Shown: positions 47,359 through 59,730, counted from the first letter of the stretch. The stretch is 64,000 bases of DNA from Nectonema munidae (GCA_030549495.1 JAUIRK010001006.1:479501-543500), one strand, 5' to 3'. The notes: a model not told the origin generated them from the letters alone. Numbers and translations are program-made.

Positions 47359-48060
47359 CTGAAATAAAAATAAGACAATGTAATATATTACACAATTTCT
47401 GCCTTCTGTAATAATAATACACTCAGTCTCCGTATTTTCGTTTTTATCCAATATGATACACCCGAGAAAATTATGATGTCAATTTCACAATACTTAGTTA
47501 ATAAAAACCTTTCAAAAACAAGTAAAAATAATTCAGGGATTTCATATTGTGGAGTCAATCTTAGATATGTAATATAAAAACACTACCTCTCGATGATGTA
47601 TAAAATTTTAATGATAGACATCAAGAATTCCAATTGCATAATATTATGTTACCCAAGTTTTTATAGAACTAATCTAATTTTTACATAAAATCATCTATTC
47701 GACTAGCTGAATATCTAATTAAGTAACTAAACTGACTAAAAATATTGATAAACAAAGTTTGATGACTTATCAAGCTGGATTGTTTTTATTATTTAGCCAA
47801 TAGTTAAAAAAAACTATTAACCTACATACTTGAGTATAACTAAAACGACAAAATTAACTGACGTAATTAAAAACCATACTATAAGTTAAGTTAATAATTG
47901 CATGTGCGGTTCGCATCCATCGTTATATGGACATCATGGGCGCACCAGGAATCCTGTCTAGGATTTACCTAGACTCTCCATCCACTAAACCTCGGGAAGA
48001 CATCTTCTATAATCTACCGCATAACTCTTCATACCAATTAGTTTACAAGAATATATATTT
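47359..48060. other. Intron sequence; small GC-richer block near 47890-48010
   Basis: Mostly AT-rich. 47899-48010 is clearly less AT-rich and contains GCGGTTCGCATCC, loosely like a tRNA B box, so a tRNA-derived SINE is conceivable. I could not find a matching A box or a full tRNA fold, so no RNA gene is called. Confidence 0.3.
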
Positions 48061-48137
48061 CAGATTTTTGGATCGTATTTGAGGAGTGGCCGTTATAGAG
48101 AGGTGTTGAAAAAATTGTAAAATTATTTATTCAGAAT

Positions 48138-48328
48138 TACCATTTTTACTTCTAACTTGTCTTTTTTAATTTCTAAAATGTCTTTTTTAAATTGTAAACG
48201 CTCTTTCTAAAATACAAAATAAAATTGAAAAAAGACAATTTAGGACTTAAAAAAGACAAATTAGAATTGAAAAAAGAAAATTTCGAACTAAAAAAAGACA
48301 AGTTAGAAGTAAAATTGGTATATATTAT
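48138..48328. repeat. Inverted repeat of 21-bp units encoding coiled-coil heptads
   Basis: The plus strand at about 48226-48320 reads in one frame KLKKDNLGLKKDKLELKK, then ENFELKKDKLEVKLV: four near-perfect heptads (21-bp period). The opposite arm (about 48205-48138, minus strand) encodes RLQFKKDILEIKKDKLEVKM. The two arms are thus head-to-head copies of one coding segment and form a long DNA hairpin. The heptads resemble the C-terminal coiled coil of Myb/SANT-type proteins that accompany some DNA transposons. Nothing else of such a gene was seen. Confidence 0.65.
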
Positions 48329-48539
48329 GCAAACTATGAATAATTGGAATGTAAGAAATATTCAGCAAGAGTTGTTTGTCTATTTTTGGGATTACTAAAA
48401 AGTGTGTTGAAACGCAACTAGATACAAAATAGATACATATTTTTATAACAAAATAATTTCTAACTAAATTTTAGCTAAACATCTTAATTTTAAGCACTTT
48501 TTAGTAATATCTTCTATTTTTACACATTTTAATCTAATA

Positions 48540-49460
48540 TAATCATTTTCTGCTTTTGCAAACATTGCCGGCATATCCTTCATCCATACAAAAGTTTTTT
48601 GTTATCTGCTTTGTCTTTATACGTGTATTTTCCCAATCTTCTGTAAGTTGTTCCATAATTCAAATATTTCTGTCAATATTGGCATATTCATTAAATTAAG
48701 TAAATCGGTGCTTCAAATTTGTCTGCGACAATGATTATAAAAAATCAAATGCGCCTTGAATCTGTTCACATTGCTCCATATTTTCTCTCTCGGATAAATG
48801 CGCAGCCTTGAAACTGTACTAGTTCTGATTTGATAGTTTACAGCTTCACTATTTAACAGAATGAAGTACATTGAGTCTCGAAACAAATTGAAATATATTA
48901 GTTTTATCACTCATTTTCAAAACCATTTTCCTGCAATGTATTTTGAAGTTTTCATAATTTGCTGATTTAGACGTTATAAAGAGGAAGTGTGATGGGAGGA
49001 GGGAAGATTATTTTAATACGAGTCAGGTTCATATCAAAGTTATGACATGTCGCATTCTCAATAAAAAGAAGTACTTTTTTTTCATTTCTTTCCAAATTTT
49101 CAAAACGACTCATAAAAGATGCATTTGTGATCTATGATTATTGTTTCAAATTCACCCAACATGTTTCAAGCAAAAATAACCTTTCTTTAGATATTTTCCC
49201 GCTTGTACAATCAGAACCACTAAGACATACGACTCGATCTGGCAAAACACGATAAAAAGCCATGTTTCATCGATTCTACATATCCTTTACATCATACCTA
49301 TCACACAAGTCTACTTACATTTTTTCACATCATAATAGATTACATGCTTTTTCTCAAAAAAATTTTTGAATTGAATTTTATGGCGCATTCTAAATCACAT
49401 TAGCCAACAAATTGTTTACAAAATTGATCCCTAAATTCGGATAATGAATGCGCGTTCTAC
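48540..49460 (-). pseudogene. Tigger/pogo-like transposase relic
   Basis: On the minus strand near 49270-49190, overlapping frames give ETWLFIVF (DETGLFYRVLPD-like, first catalytic Asp region) and LPDRVVCLSGSDCTSGKISK-ERL, which match DDE_1 transposases. Flanking sequence is decayed. A motif like a Tigger terminus, GTGGCCGTTATAGAGAGGTG, occurs at about 48089-48108 but points the wrong way to be this copy's simple end. Intronic, dead. Confidence 0.55.
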
Positions 49461-49839
49461 TCCAAATTTAGTTTGTCAATATCTTATTTTTCTCTTCAGA
49501 AAATATCCAACTTGAGTTCTAATTTTTTAAATAGTTCTGCCAATAACGATGATTTTGCCAGAACAATTTCTAATAATTGTGGATATATTAACTTATTTTG
49601 AAAAATTTTATTTAGTTTTTTTCTCTATTTTCATATTCACTAATGAAGTGTTTTTTTTTAATTTTTTTTATAGTTTTAATTTTTTTATCCTTAAATTATT
49701 TAATTACTTCCCCTTTTTTGTTTCCTGTTGTTTTTGCTTCTTTTAAAAATGGCGAATATTTTTTTCTCCTAGTGAAATATCAACAAACAGGACCTTTTAT
49801 TAACTATACCTTTATTAATTTGAGTTAAAAATTTTACCT
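49461..49839. other. AT-rich intronic spacer
   Basis: T-rich low-complexity sequence; open frames here are Phe/Leu strings without support. Confidence 0.5.
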
Positions 49840-50890
49840 TTATATCAGATCATTCTTCACACCTATTTAACATGTTTAATCCAAAACGTGCATGTCATGA
49901 TGATGCTCCAAACCTTACCTCAACCCAATTAATAGCGATCCTCTTTAGAGTGCATAGCCAATTCCTCTCTAAATGCAGAAGACCTTACCCTCCTTAATAA
50001 TCTAGAATATGAAGTAACTCTTGCACACTCCAACAAAATCGAACAACTCTCTCTCACCACCCACATACTCACTCAACATAACTCTTCATAACCACGCCTA
50101 GCTTATCCGATAACCTTCAGGATAAACAGAAACCCTCTCTTCCTAAGCCCAAGTCATCCCTAAATAGCGAGCTTTCTCTAAAAATCGTCCCTTACTCCAT
50201 CTGTCTCTAAAGCCGAGAAAGCTACCTTCCGAGTAAAAATAGTGAAAAAAACCTAAAAAATATTAGTACCCTTAATAATACAGTTAGAATATAATAATAC
50301 AGTATAGAATATATCTTATACTGCTATCTTAGAACCCAGCAACCCCACATTTTCAAACACCTACTTAAATCTCCTAAACTCATAATCGACCATTACATCG
50401 CCAATGCCAAAAATGTCTAAAACACAGCCACTCAACGAATAAATGCAAAGCTGCATCACCCAATTGCGATCACTTCGGCAATCGAGGCCACTCTATATCA
50501 GAGTGCATTTTCAAAAATAATTCCACAAAACTCTCATGCTTCAATGGCCACAATCACCACAACGCTACATCCAAAGATTGCGAATTTCAAATTCAACACG
50601 CACGACATATCCAAAATCAAGACAACCTTCTAATAGGCAAATTCCTATGCTAAATTTCCTTCACATAAATCTCAACCACTCTAGTGCCGTTTGGACAAAC
50701 CTATATAACATTCTAATTTCAAATTTCTTTCATGTTATATCCATTAACGAACCATGTCCAAATCACTCTTTTAATATGCCAAATTACTTACTATATCACA
50801 CTTCACCGTTATCCTTTTATTCTGCATGCATCTTCCATCATAAAGTCAACCTTTCATCACACGCCATTACCACGATTATCTTCCAATAAT
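49840..50890 (+). mobile_element. LINE 5' fragment: gag-like ORF1 with CCHC knuckles and start of endonuclease
   Basis: C-rich coding style unlike its surroundings. Blocks: NAEDLTLLNNLEYEVTLAHS (ORF1 body), CQKCLKHSHSTNKC, CDHFGNRGHSISEC and CFNGHNHHNATSKDC (three retro-LINE knuckles, the last slightly altered), then LNFLHINLNHSSAVWTNLYN and FFHVISINEPCPNHSFN, the N-terminus of an R1/I-type endonuclease with the INEP(Y) motif. Interrupted by several stops. The fragment ends where hAT coding sequence begins at about 50890. Confidence 0.8.
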
Positions 50891-52490
50891 TTTTACTTTG
50901 TTCCTGTAAAGCCCAAACTTCTTGCCAAAACAAAAGATATCTTACAATAAACCTTTCTGACAACGAAAATTTTTGGTGTCTGGGTATATTGAAAATTACA
51001 AGTTCTTTAAATTCTTCCAAAATGATTGAATTAGTTGATTCAAAACTAAAAGAGTTCACCTTATCTATGAAAAATGACATCGTAGGATGTACCACTGACG
51101 GTGCAGCGTTTATGCATAGATTTGGAAACGATGTTAAGTTTATCATCAAGTATGTGTTGCTCACATCATACATCTTGCTGTATGTGATGTCTTGTATTCT
51201 AGAAAAAGTGATATTTCAAAGTAAGCAAGTTCTGAAAGCAGTTCAGATTGAAAAATAGATGAAAATGGTAGAGACGTTTCTTCAAGTTTTAAAGTAAACC
51301 ATTATGAAGAAGAATGTGAAAAGATGCTTTTGAGCAGTGATTTCTTCAATATAATTGAAAAAGTCAGGAGAATTTGTAAAATTTTTAGAAAGTCACCTTT
51401 GAAAAATGACCACCTTCAAGATTTTGTGAGGAATGAAAATAATGGTAGATAGGTGAAATTGATTTTGGATTGTAAAACGAGATGGAATAGTTTGCTACAA
51501 ATGATTGAAATGTTTGGTTCCTTGAAAAGCTGTGTGACTGGCATTGCGTGTGATAGCCTCAACTGAATTTGTTACCGAAGTTGAATGGGAAACATTGAGT
51601 CAACTCAAAAACTCTCTTCAACCATTGGAAACGCTTCTTAATTACGTTTGTTCAAATGAAGCAAACCTCCTCAAAGCAGATATTTTGATAATATTTGTTT
51701 GAAAAGATTAGATGAAAACAAAGACGTTATATCTTCAAAGTTGAGAGAATGATTATTTGAACGATATAATTCCAAAAGAAACATGAAATTGATATCAGCC
51801 ATGAAGTATTTGGCGAACATTGAAGAATTTAAAAATGAAAATACTAGGAATTCTTCATTTTTATATTCATCCAAGCAGATAGCGAAAATACTTGTACTGA
51901 AATTTTCAACCAGTTGTTTCATGTTGAAAAGAGTTTTGAAAACAATCAAGACTCGGAACCAACTTCTACCTCTGATAATAATGGGTCAACATTAAAACGC
52001 GCTGCAGAAGAGAATATGATTGATGAATTTCTTAGAGAAGTAAAAAAAATTAATTCACCAAAAAAGTCTACTTCAAACTGTGATAATTTGAACAGCAAGT
52101 TTCTTATATACGAAGCAACGTCAATCAAGAGCGATGAACTTCAAAATATTTATCAAGTATTGTGCACTATTAAACCCACGAGTGTTGAAAGCGAAAGATC
52201 TTTTTCTGCTACTGGTTTGTTTCTCTCAAACTTGAGAACTAGACTATCGGAAAAGTCTTTGAATTCTCTATGCTTTTTGAAAAGTTTTTTTAAAAATGGA
52301 TAGTTGTTTATATATTTTTTTATTCTATTAATACTTTTAGTTATTTTTTTGAATTTGAAATAAAATTATCAAGTTTTTTTAAATATTTTAATTTTTTTGA
52401 AAACCGGTTAAAAACCGGTTATATTTTTTTCGGTAGATAAAAAACCGGTTTTGAAAAATTTGGTTTTTTCAACACTACTACCTATACCTA
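50890..52490 (+). pseudogene. hAT transposase relic (second hAT lineage)
   Basis: Blocks in order: FWCLGILKITSSLNSSKMIE, LVDSKLKEFTLSMKNDIVGC, TTDGAAFMHRFGNDVKF (catalytic Asp in TTDGA), a shifted LTSYILLYVMSCILEK (AHxIxLAV-like), TRWNSLLQMIEMFG (the W-N-S/xxM motif), then the C-terminal dimerisation block KPTSVESERSFSATGLFLSN and LRTRLSEKSLNSLCFLKSFF, ending in a stop at 52303. Downstream, repeated ACCGGTT palindromes and a tip ending TTTTTTCAACACTA (about 52473-52486) look like the right terminus. Several frame changes; inactive. Confidence 0.85.
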
Positions 52491-53192
52491 TTTAATTTCT
52501 TGAAAATGACGATCTTTGAAAAGTTGATAATCCAGAGAAAAAATTAACCCTCATTCTGAAATTCAATTCCAAAGTAAAAGTTTTGTCGAAAATTTGATCC
52601 TCTACCCGTTTTTTTTGTATTTTTTCCCTTTTGTTTTTCTTGTAGTTTGTATCCTATAATATTTTACTCGCAATAATCCAATATAATTATTTTGTCATAA
52701 TTTTTTATCTTTGTACGCTTGTAATTAATATTTTTTTATAATTCTAAGGAACTGATACGTATTTTAAATAAGTTAAATTATTCAGTAGATACATTGAATA
52801 AAAAAGATATAAAGAGTAAAATTGAAGATATTCATAATTGTAACAATTCTATCAATTTTAATGTAAAACTTAATGAAAAATTGAACAATATTGAGAACTT
52901 AATCAAAAAATCGAAAGAAAATGTCATTCTCTAGTTGTTTAACAAAATATTAATGAAAAATTTTATAGTAATTCTTCAATTAATAAAGAGGTTCAGATAA
53001 AAATACCCAGCGAACATTAAATAATGCCTTAATTCTTAAGTTAAATGATCAACAAACCAAAAAGATTTCCAATCCAATCTTTGATAAGTTTTCCTATTTA
53101 CATAAAAATCTAAAATTTTGAGAAGTAAACTGTAAAAAACAAAAGTTTTGTTAGTTTCGATAATGAAAATGAATTAAATAAAGTCATGAATG

Positions 53193-53338
53193 ATTTGAAC
53201 CAGTGACGGATCCAAAGGGGGAGAGGGGCCACCTGGGCCTAGGCCCTCTATGAAGAATGGTTTGTATGTTAGTATTTTACTAGTATTTTTTAAAGTTGCC
53301 CCCTATGGTCAATTTCTGGATCCGCCACTGATTTGAAC
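53193..53338. mobile_element. 130-bp hAT MITE with 8-bp target duplication, inside the LINE
   Basis: Element 53201-53330: left tip CAGTGACGGATCCA, right tip TGGATCCGCCACTG (inverted repeat with one mismatch). Exact 8-bp duplication ATTTGAAC at 53193-53200 and 53331-53338. No coding capacity. Inserted after the LINE, so it is younger than that copy. Confidence 0.93.
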
Positions 53339-56300
53339 TCAAAAAAAATTGAGAATAAAATTTATATCTAAAAAAAGAAAACCCCAAGGATAATTTTGAG
53401 AAATATATCTAATTTCCTCAATACAGATAATTTCAGTGATCATATTTGCCTCAAAAATAATCTTTCTTTAGGTATATTTTAAAGAAGTGTCACAAAAAAC
53501 TTAATATTTTTTGGACCTCTCTCTTTTGAAATTGTTATATTTCTTCCCAAGGTAAAATATTGTCTAAATTGTAAAGATTACAGGCATTCAACCTTATAAT
53601 GTAAAAATCGGTTAAATGACAAATATGCTTTTCAGATGAACACACTTTTGATAAATGTACTAGTGTAAACAAACTTAAATGCTTGAAAAGTAAAAGTGAT
53701 AGTTGTACTAAACAATTTTTCAATAAAGATTGCCCTCTTTTATTAACATGAGATAATACCAAAATTATCCTTATGGCCAGTAATATAATAGATGAATTAA
53801 ATTCATCTTATCATAGAGATCAATTTGATATGTATCAAGATTCTTTTCATGAGATATAATGTAAAAGTTATAACTTTGAAGATTTTAGTTACGTCTGAAC
53901 ATTCTTTCCCTTAACTTTCATTCTCTTACTGCAAAATATGACAGTTTTTATTGCCTATGAAGCACTTGAATTCTAATAACGATAAGTTTTTCATGTCATT
54001 GCTTTGCAAGAGACATGACTTGCGACTGATTCTGAGAAAAGTAACTTGATTTTTGAAGATTATTCTTTCATTTCATTGTCATTTCAAACGTCAAGTCACA
54101 GAGGTTTCGGTTTTCTTGTACATAAGAGTGTGAGCTACGACATTCAATATTTAGATATAACTTGTAGAAATTTTGATCTTTTTACAATCAAAATCTTTGA
54201 TGATCAAAAAAAGGTTGCTATACACACACAACATTAACAGATATGCAGAGGAGATTACTTCTGCACTTCCATTTACAGATTCTGTGGAGTGATTTACTAA
54301 ATTTCTGAAAGTAATCAAGAAAAATAAAATAACTTGGGTGCTTTGGGTGACTTTAACATGAATTTTTCTTTTATTAGATTTCAATATCTTACTTTGTTTA
54401 TGGATCTTTTGACTTCGTATTGTTTTTTCTAAATGATAAATTTAATAACAAGACCTGTCTCTAAGACTCAACTTGACAACATTCTTATTTCTACTGATTT
54501 GAAATACTGTCATTCTGGTACCATTTTTCTTCTTTATCAAATTATTTACCAATTTTTATTTCATTTGAGTATACAGATTTTCTTAATCACAATTTTACCA
54601 AACGTCTATACATTTCTGTCGGCTTTATTCGATTCTAAAACATGAAACTTGGGATAATGTTATCAACTCTCAACTTTCTGTCTCTGATTCTTGTAAAAAT
54701 TTCCTTAAATGAGGCAAAACTCAACTATACTTCAGTGATATACAAAACAAATTTTTAACTAATGATCTTCGTAATATGTTCAAATATAAAGATAAATTCT
54801 ACAATAAAATGATTAGAAACAAAAAAAAATAAATTATCTTGAATTAAGGAATGAATTTGATTATATAAATAAATATTATAAAAAATGCATTTCGTTGGCA
54901 AAGCAAAAGTTTTATCGCAATTTCATGGAAAATAACCTATCTAATAGCAAAAATATGGAAAGAAATGAACTCTTTCAGAAATCAAAATGATGAAAGAAAA
55001 ATAGAAATCAAAAATCTTAAACAAGTTTTCTTTGCCGTTTGTTTTTGACTCTTTTTTAGAGCCAAACTTGAAACTTTTGTCGATTCAAAAAAATACAACG
55101 TAACATGTATTACTTCTTATGTCTCAGTCTTTGATTTTAGAGAAATTTCACTGAACGATGTCCTCATAAGCATTAATTCACTTAAAAACAGCAATTGTGC
55201 AGATGCAATGGTCATGCATCTAAATAAATTAAGTATTTAAGCCGTGTCATCTCTGTCCCTTTGGCACATATTTTCAACAAAAGTTTAGTACATGGTGTTT
55301 ACCCTGTTGTCTTTAAAAATTATACCAATTTTTAAAAAAGGCAGTAAACATGATATGAAAAATGATAGGCATATTTCAGTTGAATCAGTAATTTCAAAAG
55401 TATTTAAGAAAATTTTATAGAGAGATATTTATAACTATTTTGGATATAACGAAATGTTTCCTCTAGATAATATAGTTTAGTATGGCTTCAGGAAGTAGAA
55501 TTCACTAGAAAAGCTCACCGCAGTTTTTGTAAAAGGAATAGTTAGTTAGTTCTTAGAACCTCAATGAAGACTGTATTGGCGTATTCTTAGATGTGAAAAG
55601 TGCCTTTGCTTCTTTATCGATAGAATTGCTATTAAATAACTTGATTTCATATAAAATAAGTGCTATTTCTGTAAGTTTGATTCATTCATGTTTGACTAAT
55701 ATAAATTCATTTGTTCAAGTGAATAATATTGATTCAAATTTTAAAGGAAACTTGAAAATAGGTGTCCCACAAGGTTCAGTATTGGGACCCTTATTATTTA
55801 TATTATACTTGAATGATATTCTAGAAAGCATTAAGAGTAAATGTTTTACATGCTGTGCATACGCTGATCATGTTTCTCTTCTATTCCGAATGTCTAAAAT
55901 GAGTGTTGGCAAAATAGAAGAAAGTTTAAATGTGGTTGTAAACCAATTGAGATTAAATAATTTCTTTCTTAATTTTGAAAAGACAAACATGCTTTATTTT
56001 TCTTCAAATGTTCGTAGAAATAAAGTTAATACAATTAGCATTTGTGAAAAGGTATTAAACTTCTCCCCTCCGTGAATTTTTTGGGAATACATTTAGATGA
56101 AAAACTTTCTTGGAAACTAGAAATATATTCTACAACCAGAAAGATAAATCTTACGCAGAAGGATAAATTTTCTACTTGTAGACACAAAAAGTTTGATAAA
56201 TAAATCTTAAATTGAATCAGTATTGTCATTCTCGATAATAAATTGGGGACACGTTGGGTTAAATAAAATCTTATTTTTGAAAAATAAGTTGTGAGGTCTA

Positions 56301-56814
56301 TTTTTAATCTAGGTTATAATCACATGCTAATCAAAAATTGTATTAATGAAAAGTTTAAAAATAGATGAAATATACATTATTCAGCTACTAAAGATTGCTT
56401 TCAAGTCTTTTTCTGGACATGTATATCAAACTCACTCACATTTCTTGAGATTACAATGTCATAATCTAAGAATGGCGTTTAAAGTATACATTGATAGAGC
56501 TAAAATGCTAAGTGTAAGCAAGGAATCCCTTATAAAATCCCTATGTGTTGCAACAGTTTTATTGAATTGATTAAAAAATACATGAATTGTTTACATGTGT
56601 CCAAGATATTAAAAGAAATATTTTACATATTTGCAAATGGTTACTCCTCATGTAATCAACGCAACACTTATATTTCTTCTTTATCATAAATTTACTCTAT
56701 AACACCATAATTATATTTACACACACGCACATTTGAATTAGATTATATACTAACCTATCCAATTTTATACTTTCATTTATTTTACTCTTTCTTTTTTTTT
56801 GTTTTTTTCCTAAA

Positions 56815-56850
56815 TATATTATATATATATGTATACGTGTATGTATATAT
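56815..56850. repeat. TA/TG-rich dinucleotide repeat
   Basis: Alternating TATATATATG-TATACGTGTATG type sequence in the 3' region of the LINE; a small imperfect microsatellite. Confidence 0.7.
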
Positions 56851-57065
56851 ATGAACGTGTAAATATCTTATTTCCATATATTTACTGTACTCTACTTCGT
56901 TTTGTCCGTATATATACACATATGATATACCTCCACTGTCTTTTATCAACCCATGAAAGCGGCTTTTGTTAGCCTTACGTGTACTTGTACATGTATTCAA
57001 AAGGGTTATTTTTAATCTTCCATATAATGAATTGAATTAATAAATTTTCTTTCTTTCTTTCTATA

Positions 57066-58435
57066 TAGATTGCTATTCTTATATAATATTCTAAATATTT
57101 GCATAAATAAAGTTCTTCTTAAACTCAATTTTCTTTTCAAATGTCAAAACGAGATTTTTTACTAAAAATGTTATCTAAGATTTATAAAAATGTGTAGTAG
57201 CATAATAAAATGTAACAAAGGTTAACAAATTTTTAATTAAAACTTTCAAAAAATTTTTGTTCAGATTTCCAAAATGAGATAATTGTGAAATTTAGCTAAA
57301 CTTTAAATGTGGTGACAAAAACATTTATTACATAAAGATATCGTAGCAAATAGTATGAAAGTTATGCTAAGCAGAACTGATATAATATGTGAAAAGTTAC
57401 AAACTCTGCTAGATTGTTTATAAATTATAAAATTATTGTAAAAATCTTTTAAAAGCAGATGCTCATAAATATTTGTTTGAAAAACAGCATAAATAATTCA
57501 ATTATCAAGCTTTTCAAATGTATTAAGTCATAGATAAAAATGATATAGTTTAAAATGTTAAATTAACGCCTATAAAATATCGAATAAATAGACAGGAATT
57601 ATTAAAAATAAACTAAAAACGAGATATCGAATTTTATTCCAATTCAAATTAAAAATATTAAACCCACTCAAAATGAAAATAAAATTCAGTTAAAGAAAAT
57701 ATGGAGCGCTATTGCTCGTAGCTTATTGTATCTGTGGACAGTTCACTTAGGATAATTTTTCTCATGTTTAGCATATGCAACGAAGAACGCTTGACCAGGG
57801 TGTGAGCTCCAAAGCTTAGCATAATTGTGGGCAATGCTTGTGCTTTCTGACTTTTTCAACAAACTTTTTATTTAATTTCTCCTAACTAAAGTAATTAAAT
57901 AATTCTGTCTAGGTGGAGTCGTTTCCGTATAACGTGGTCTTGAATTTAAACCCTCAATTTAATCTTTGAATATGATGGAAACATAAAATGTAAATATTGT
58001 AATTTTAATAGCATTATATTTTCAGGATATTCATATTTTATTTTATACTATTGTGCTGTAAAAAAGTTAACATTTATTTCCAATTTAACGCCATCTATAA
58101 AAAAACAGGGTGTAAAAATAAAATGATGCATCACTCAAAAAATAACTGGCGTAAAACTCTTGCGAGCGTTACATTTTAAAAAGTGTTTTTACTGAGAAAC
58201 TTGCGATCGCTTCTTAAAACAAAAGGAGCGAAAAGCAGACTAAATTAAGTGATTCGATACAAAACTGCCTTAAAATCAAGAAATTGTGCGCCTCATCGAA
58301 ATATCAGGGTGGGATCGAATGGCTTAACTAACTGAAGTTATGTGCCCAAGATAAAATTTGCATTTCTTCTCAAACTCCTTATTTAACTTGCATAAAAGAC
58401 GTATTTGTGCGTTGGGAATAGCGTGGCTTGCTTAC
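57066..58435. other. Intron sequence between domain 4 and the LINE
   Basis: AT-rich; no domain exon recognised. It contains a TTAACGCCATCTA motif at 58084, also found in and beside the piggyBac element of 18-20.7 kb. Confidence 0.5.
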
Positions 58436-58777
58436 CTTGTGTGTAGACCGTGAAAGTCTTCATGGCATTTCCTTCAATGAAGTCAGCGGTGAGCGAGGAA
58501 GACTCGGGGCCTACCAGTGCCTTGACGCTAGTCTCTTCCTGCGCGGGGACAAACGAGAGCAACGTTCTTATGATCAACTTGTCTCCAGATATTTCTCGCG
58601 CAATGCGTTGTGTGTAGCCTGGTGAAAATAATGCCACCAAGACATTATCGACACTGTAGTAGGCGTTGTAGGATGCGCCGTTGTTGGGACACTCAACCGT
58701 CATCGTCAGAAAAGCTTCTTCATGCAAGTTCAAGTGATGCCTTTCCGTCTCTCTTTCATCGATGCTTCGGCACTCCT
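58436..58777 (-). CDS. Repeated-domain gene, domain 4 exon
   Basis: 342 nt (114 codons), acceptor TTTTTTGAAAG, donor GTAAGC, both phase 1. Reads (E)ECRSIDERETERHHLNLHE, AFLTMTVECPNNGASYNAYY (second Cys 27 after the first), SVDNVLVALFSPGYTQRIAR, IIRTLLSFVPAQEETSVKAL and FIEGNAMKTFTVYTQ. It is separated from domain 3 by an 87-bp intron only, so these two were probably the most recent tandem exon duplication or simply escaped transposon insertion. GC-richer than its flanks. No signal peptide or membrane segment. Function unknown. Confidence 0.83.
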
Positions 58778-58864
58778 CTTTCAAAAAATAGACGTTTAAG
58801 TTTGGGATTTTAAGTGGGACTCTAAAAGATGATTAAACACGAATTTAAAAGACGGCATACTTAC

Positions 58865-59218
58865 CAAAAGCACTTAGTGCAAATGTTTTCATAGCGTTTT
58901 CTTCGACAAATGAGCTATCCACTCCTCTTGTCGGTTTATTCAGCAAAACCAAACGCACATCTAGCAACGGTGTCTGCGGAACAAACGTTAAAGTGACTGC
59001 GTATACACCTCGCGAACCAACTTCCCGTATCACAATGGTGTAGCCAGGCGTGTTCAAATCCACAAGTTTACCACTGACAGAGTAGAATGACATCAAATCT
59101 TCGTATCGCGTTCCTGGTGGACATTTTATCAAGGCTCGCAAATCGACTGAATTGTCCTGATAAAACTTGACTGTTTTTCTTGGATACGCGTCATTTTCAC
59201 TTAATTCACAACCAAACT
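58865..59218 (-). CDS. Repeated-domain gene, domain 3 exon
   Basis: 354 nt (118 codons), acceptor TTATAATTATAG, donor GTAAGTATG (strong consensus), both phase 1. Reads (E)FGCELSENDAYPRKTVKFY, VDLRALIKCPPGTRYEDLMS (second Cys 29 after the first), FYSVSGKLVDLNTPGYTIVI, GVYAVTLTFVPQTPLLDVRL and FVEENAMKTFALSAF. It shares with domain 4 the PGYT, LxFVPxT and xNAMKTF motifs, so these two are each other's closest relatives. The alternating polar/hydrophobic pattern predicts beta strands. Function unknown; likely extracellular because of conserved paired Cys. Confidence 0.83.
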
Positions 59219-59730
59219 CTATAATTATAAAATGTATATAATTTTTATCGAAATAAACTAAATTTACCAATTTTCTCAAATACTCTCTGCAATTTAAAAA
59301 AAACGTATTTGGACCTTCATTTTTTTTACTTTATGAAAATTTATAGCCACATGCTCTAAGTCACGTAAATTACAAAATATTTCGAATTTATAGAAGTAAA
59401 CATTTTTATGAAATGTATTATGATTAAAATTATAAATAAGATATTTTAACTCTGATGTGAAAGAAAATTTTAAAGTTCAAAATGAGAAATTTCTATTTAC
59501 CTTAGGTTTTCTCGGTATCAAAAATCTCAAAAAATAATTGAGTAATTTTTACCATTATAGAATGTGTGACATTTGGCGCAGGCAAGCGTTGGCCACGCCT
59601 GCTTAAGGATTATATTTAGTTATCCTTCATTTTCATCAAATGATATACTTGATTTAAAATATTTTTAGAAAAGAGTATAACACTCTTTCTACGACTTGGT
59701 TACAGGGTCTATAAAAAGTGTAAATAATAC
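59219..59730. other. Intron between domains 2 and 3
   Basis: About 510 bp, AT-rich; no other feature seen. Confidence 0.6.

Larger units (their letters stand above)
52750..57065 (+). mobile_element. Nearly full-length decayed LINE (ORF1, endonuclease, RT)
   Basis: ORF1: coiled-coil-like Asn/Lys-rich start (52750-53190), then Cys/His knuckle remnants KYCLNCKDYRHS and CTSVNKLKC (about 53550-53690). Endonuclease: FHVIALQETWLATDSEKSN, SHRGFGFLVHKSVSY (53985-54180). RT: LNDVLISINSLKNSNCADAM, IPIFKKGSKHDMKNDRHISV, GNLKIGVPQGSVLGPLLFIL (intact GVPQGS block), CAYADHVSLLF (YADD changed to YADH), NFEKTNMLYFSS, then FLGIHLDEKLSWKLE. The 3' end has a TTTC-rich tail at 57045-57061. Many stops and the changed catalytic Asp show it is dead. 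A hAT MITE sits in ORF1 at 53201-53330. Confidence 0.88.

Noticed and set aside
47890-48010. tRNA gene or tRNA-derived SINE
   Set aside because: Only a B-box-like GGTTCG stretch was found; no A box or cloverleaf could be drawn.
48089-49460. One complete Tigger element from the terminus-like motif to the transposase relic
   Set aside because: The motif GTGGCCGTTATAGAGAGG points in the direction of a right end for sequence to its left, so it does not bound the relic.
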